A stretch of 64,000 nucleotides of DNA from Bacteroidales bacterium (GTDB lineage Bacteria; Bacteroidota; Bacteroidia; Bacteroidales; F082): NCBI GenBank assembly GCA_024400455.1, contig JAKSMU010000007.1, forward strand, positions 1 through 64,000, given 5' to 3'. The notes under the pieces are model-generated. The model saw nothing but the letters and a program-made list of their open reading frames with translations. It was not told the DNA's origin and made no database searches. Shown here one piece after another: positions 62,244 through 64,000 of this stretch. The stretch's first letter is position 1; the number at the start of each line of letters is the position of its first letter. The position numbers and the translations under genes were made by a program.

Positions 62244-63491
62244 ATGTTAGGAGCAATAATAGGCGATACGGTTGGCTCAATTTATGAGTTCAACAACATT
62301 AAGACAACGGATTTTCCGTTTTTCTCGCCGAGAAGCAACTACACCGACGATTCGGTGATGACCATGGCCGTGGCCGATTGGCTGTTGCGCGATGCAGGTC
62401 ATTACACGCAGGAATTGGAGCAGTCGATGCTGGATTTTGCCAACAAATATCCTTGCCCGATGGGCGGTTATGGCGGCGGTTTCCACAGATGGCTTTTTAA
62501 TCCAGAGTTTTTATGCGAGTATCCTGGTTATGCTGATGCAAATAAGGCGGGCAAACGCAGGCCTTACAACAGTTGGGGCAATGGTTCAGCCATGCGTGTC
62601 AGTGCGTGTGGCTGGGTGGCCGACACTTTGGAAGAAACCGAGCGCATTGCCAAGATTTCTGCCGAAATCACGCACAACCATCCTGAAGGCATCAAAGGCG
62701 CACAAGCAACGGCAGCAGCTATTTTCATGGCACGCACAGGAAAAAGCAAAGCGGAGATAAAAGGTTATATTTCTGCAAAATATGGTTACAACTTAAACCG
62801 CACTTGCGATGAAATCCGCTCGAAGTATGAATTTGACGGGTCATGCCAAGGCACGGTGCCCGAAGCCATCATTGCTTTCCTTGAAAGCACCGATTTTGAA
62901 AGCGCCATCCGTTTGGCAGTTTCGCTTGGCGGCGACAGCGACACTTTAGCTTGCATCACAGGCGGCATTGCCGAGGCTTACTATAAGTTCATTCCTGCAT
63001 GGATTGTGGCCGAAATGTGGCGTCGTCTGCCTGCCGATTTCAGGCATATTCTCGACCAAATGCAGAAACACACGTATTACAAACCTTCATATTTTACTGA
63101 AACCATGGATAGATTCACACCTGATTTCATCAAAGAACTTCGTTCAGACGAAATCTTTGTCTTCGGTAGCAATTTGGCTGGTCATCATGGCGGCGGTGCG
63201 GCTCATATTGCCAATGCGAAATATGGCGCAGAATGGGGTGTAGGCGTCGGTCCGACCGGACAATGCTACGCCATCCCGACCATGCAGGGTGGGGTGGAGA
63301 CCATCAAACCTTACGTCGATGGTTTCATCGAGTATGCAAAACAGCATCCGGGACAGAAATTCCTTGTCACGCGCATTGGCTGCGGCATTGCAGGTTTCAC
63401 TGATGGCGAAATCGCGCCGCTTTTCGCCGATGCCACAAAACTTTTGAATGTCAGTCTGCCTGAAACGTTTTGGAAGGTGCTGAGCAAATAG
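62244..63491 (+). CDS. ADP-ribosylglycohydrolase fused to macro-like domain
   Basis: 415 residues. The N-terminal DraG-like domain (about 1-265) has GAIIGDTVGSIYEF, YTDDSVMTMAVADWLL and GGDSDTLACITGGIAEA, the two Mg-binding motifs. The C-terminal part (about 290-410) has FVFGSNLAGHHGGGAAHIA, GPTGQCYAIPTM and FLVTRIGCGIAGF, resembling macro-like A1S_2505-type ADP-ribose-binding proteins. Together they suggest removal and capture of ADP-ribose. Last gene before a terminator. Confidence 0.85.
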   Translation: MLGAIIGDTVGSIYEFNNIKTTDFPFFSPRSNYTDDSVMTMAVADWLLRDAGHYTQELEQSMLDFANKYPCPMGGYGGGFHRWLFNPEFLCEYPGYADANKAGKRRPYNSWGNGSAMRVSACGWVADTLEETERIAKISAEITHNHPEGIKGAQATAAAIFMARTGKSKAEIKGYISAKYGYNLNRTCDEIRSKYEFDGSCQGTVPEAIIAFLESTDFESAIRLAVSLGGDSDTLACITGGIAEAYYKFIPAWIVAEMWRRLPADFRHILDQMQKHTYYKPSYFTETMDRFTPDFIKELRSDEIFVFGSNLAGHHGGGAAHIANAKYGAEWGVGVGPTGQCYAIPTMQGGVETIKPYVDGFIEYAKQHPGQKFLVTRIGCGIAGFTDGEIAPLFADATKLLNVSLPETFWKVLSK

Positions 63492-63518
63492 CATTTTTTC
63501 ATGCGTTTTTTTTGATGG

Positions 63519-63546
63519 AAAAGCGGTCTTTTTGGCCGTTTTTTTT
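63519..63546 (+). terminator. Terminator of the Nudix/DraG operon
   Basis: CGGTC/GGCCG with a T5 loop, extended by weak pairs and followed by an eight-T run. Confidence 0.7.
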
Positions 63547-63670
63547 GTCCCATTTCCCTTGGGAGGAACGAAAATTAGGTACCAATTTCGTCGTTTTTTG
63601 TCCCTAAATTCATCACTTTCGTCCCAAAACGCTGGTTTTTATCACAACACCAAACCTTCAATCACTTTGT

Positions 63671-63702
63671 TTGTTATGAGTGATGACCTCGCCGTAATTT
63701 TG
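63671..63702 (+). promoter_or_regulatory. Promoter of the GDSL gene
   Basis: TTG at 63671-63673, 21-base spacer, TAATTTTG at 63695-63702, 24 bases before the ATG. Confidence 0.6.
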
Positions 63703-63726
63703 CGGCAGATTTAAACCAAAAGGGAA

Positions 63727-64000
63727 ATGAAAAATATGATTTGCACATTCGGCGATTCCATTATGAAAGGTGTCGTCTCGTCAGAAAAAGACGCTTCGGG
63801 AAAACCGCTTTATCAGGTCTCAGAGCAGAGTTTCGTCAACCGTTGCGGACAGCGGTTTGGCATCAGCATTAAGAACTATGCCTGTTTTGGCAGCACCACG
63901 ACGCAAGGCATGAAATACATCGACCGGCACGAGAAAGATGTGGCGGAAGCCGATTACATTCTGTTTGAATATGGCGGCAACGATTGTGACCATAACTGGA
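63727..64000 (+). CDS. SGNH/GDSL hydrolase, partial at right edge
   Basis: The frame opens with MKNMICTFGDSIMKG at 63727 and runs out of the window. FGDSIMKG is block I (nucleophile Ser) and FEYGGNDCDHNW carries the block III Gly-x-Asn-Asp. No signal peptide, so intracellular. Substrate unknown. Confidence 0.8.
   Translation, partial: MKNMICTFGDSIMKGVVSSEKDASGKPLYQVSEQSFVNRCGQRFGISIKNYACFGSTTTQGMKYIDRHEKDVAEADYILFEYGGNDCDHNW

Noticed and set aside
1..64000. CRISPR array, rRNA or tmRNA genes, full insertion sequences
   Set aside because: No regularly spaced repeats, rRNA-like tracts or transposase genes were seen in the window.

Overview
The window looks like chromosomal DNA of a gut- or rumen-type member of the order Bacteroidales. 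Supporting signs are a GldH lipoprotein, an RprX/RprY-type two-component pair, menaquinone synthesis by MenA, GSCFA and GGGtGRT family proteins, almost no Shine-Dalgarno sequences, and repeated Bacteroidetes-type promoters (a TTG element, 18-21 bases, then TAnnTTTG). The genus cannot be told from the sequence.

Layout: 0.1-5.9 kb is a MacAB/TolC-type efflux operon ending in a LytS-type kinase. 6-10.6 kb holds pth, rplY, prs, a tRNA-Leu(CAA) gene and a two-gene Fe-S scaffold/GGGtGRT unit. 10.8-20.5 kb is an accessory stretch: a DUF3791/DUF3990 toxin-antitoxin-like triplet, a HTH-like protein translationally coupled to a membrane-anchored Ser/Thr kinase, an HExxH protein, an RtcB RNA ligase with a basic partner, two paralogous small HTH proteins, several tiny orphan proteins, and a radical SAM/SPASM enzyme followed by an unlisted 34-residue Cys-containing peptide gene (candidate RiPP). 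21-32.4 kb is mostly core metabolism: methylcrotonyl-CoA carboxylase subunits split over two loci, aspS, pfkA, comB, an acyl-CoA dehydrogenase, trxB. 32.5-37.9 kb is a small integrated element beside tRNA-Pro(GGG), with a large serine recombinase whose reading frame runs through the tRNA, a resolvase and a Rep-like protein. 38.2-59.2 kb is again core: symporter, menA, DEAD-box helicase, beta-lactamase-fold protein, rprXY, pgi (with a candidate small RNA upstream), U32 peptidase, PHP phosphatase, purC, phoH, SAM hydrolase, PAP2, obg, PBP1A, gldH, ricT. 59.4-64 kb holds lemA and an operon for ADP-ribose metabolism controlled by three near-identical palindromes: an unknown 99-residue protein, an NrtR-like Nudix-HTH regulator, a vWA protein and a DraG/macro-like fusion; a GDSL hydrolase runs off the right end.

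The strongest candidates for something new are the radical SAM/34-residue peptide pair (18.75-20.45 kb), the palindrome-controlled Nudix/vWA/DraG-macro operon (60.1-63.5 kb), the candidate small RNA before pgi (47.12-47.23 kb), and the recombinase that borrows its C-terminus from tRNA-side host DNA (32.27-34.08 kb). All functional statements come from motif reading alone; no database search was run.
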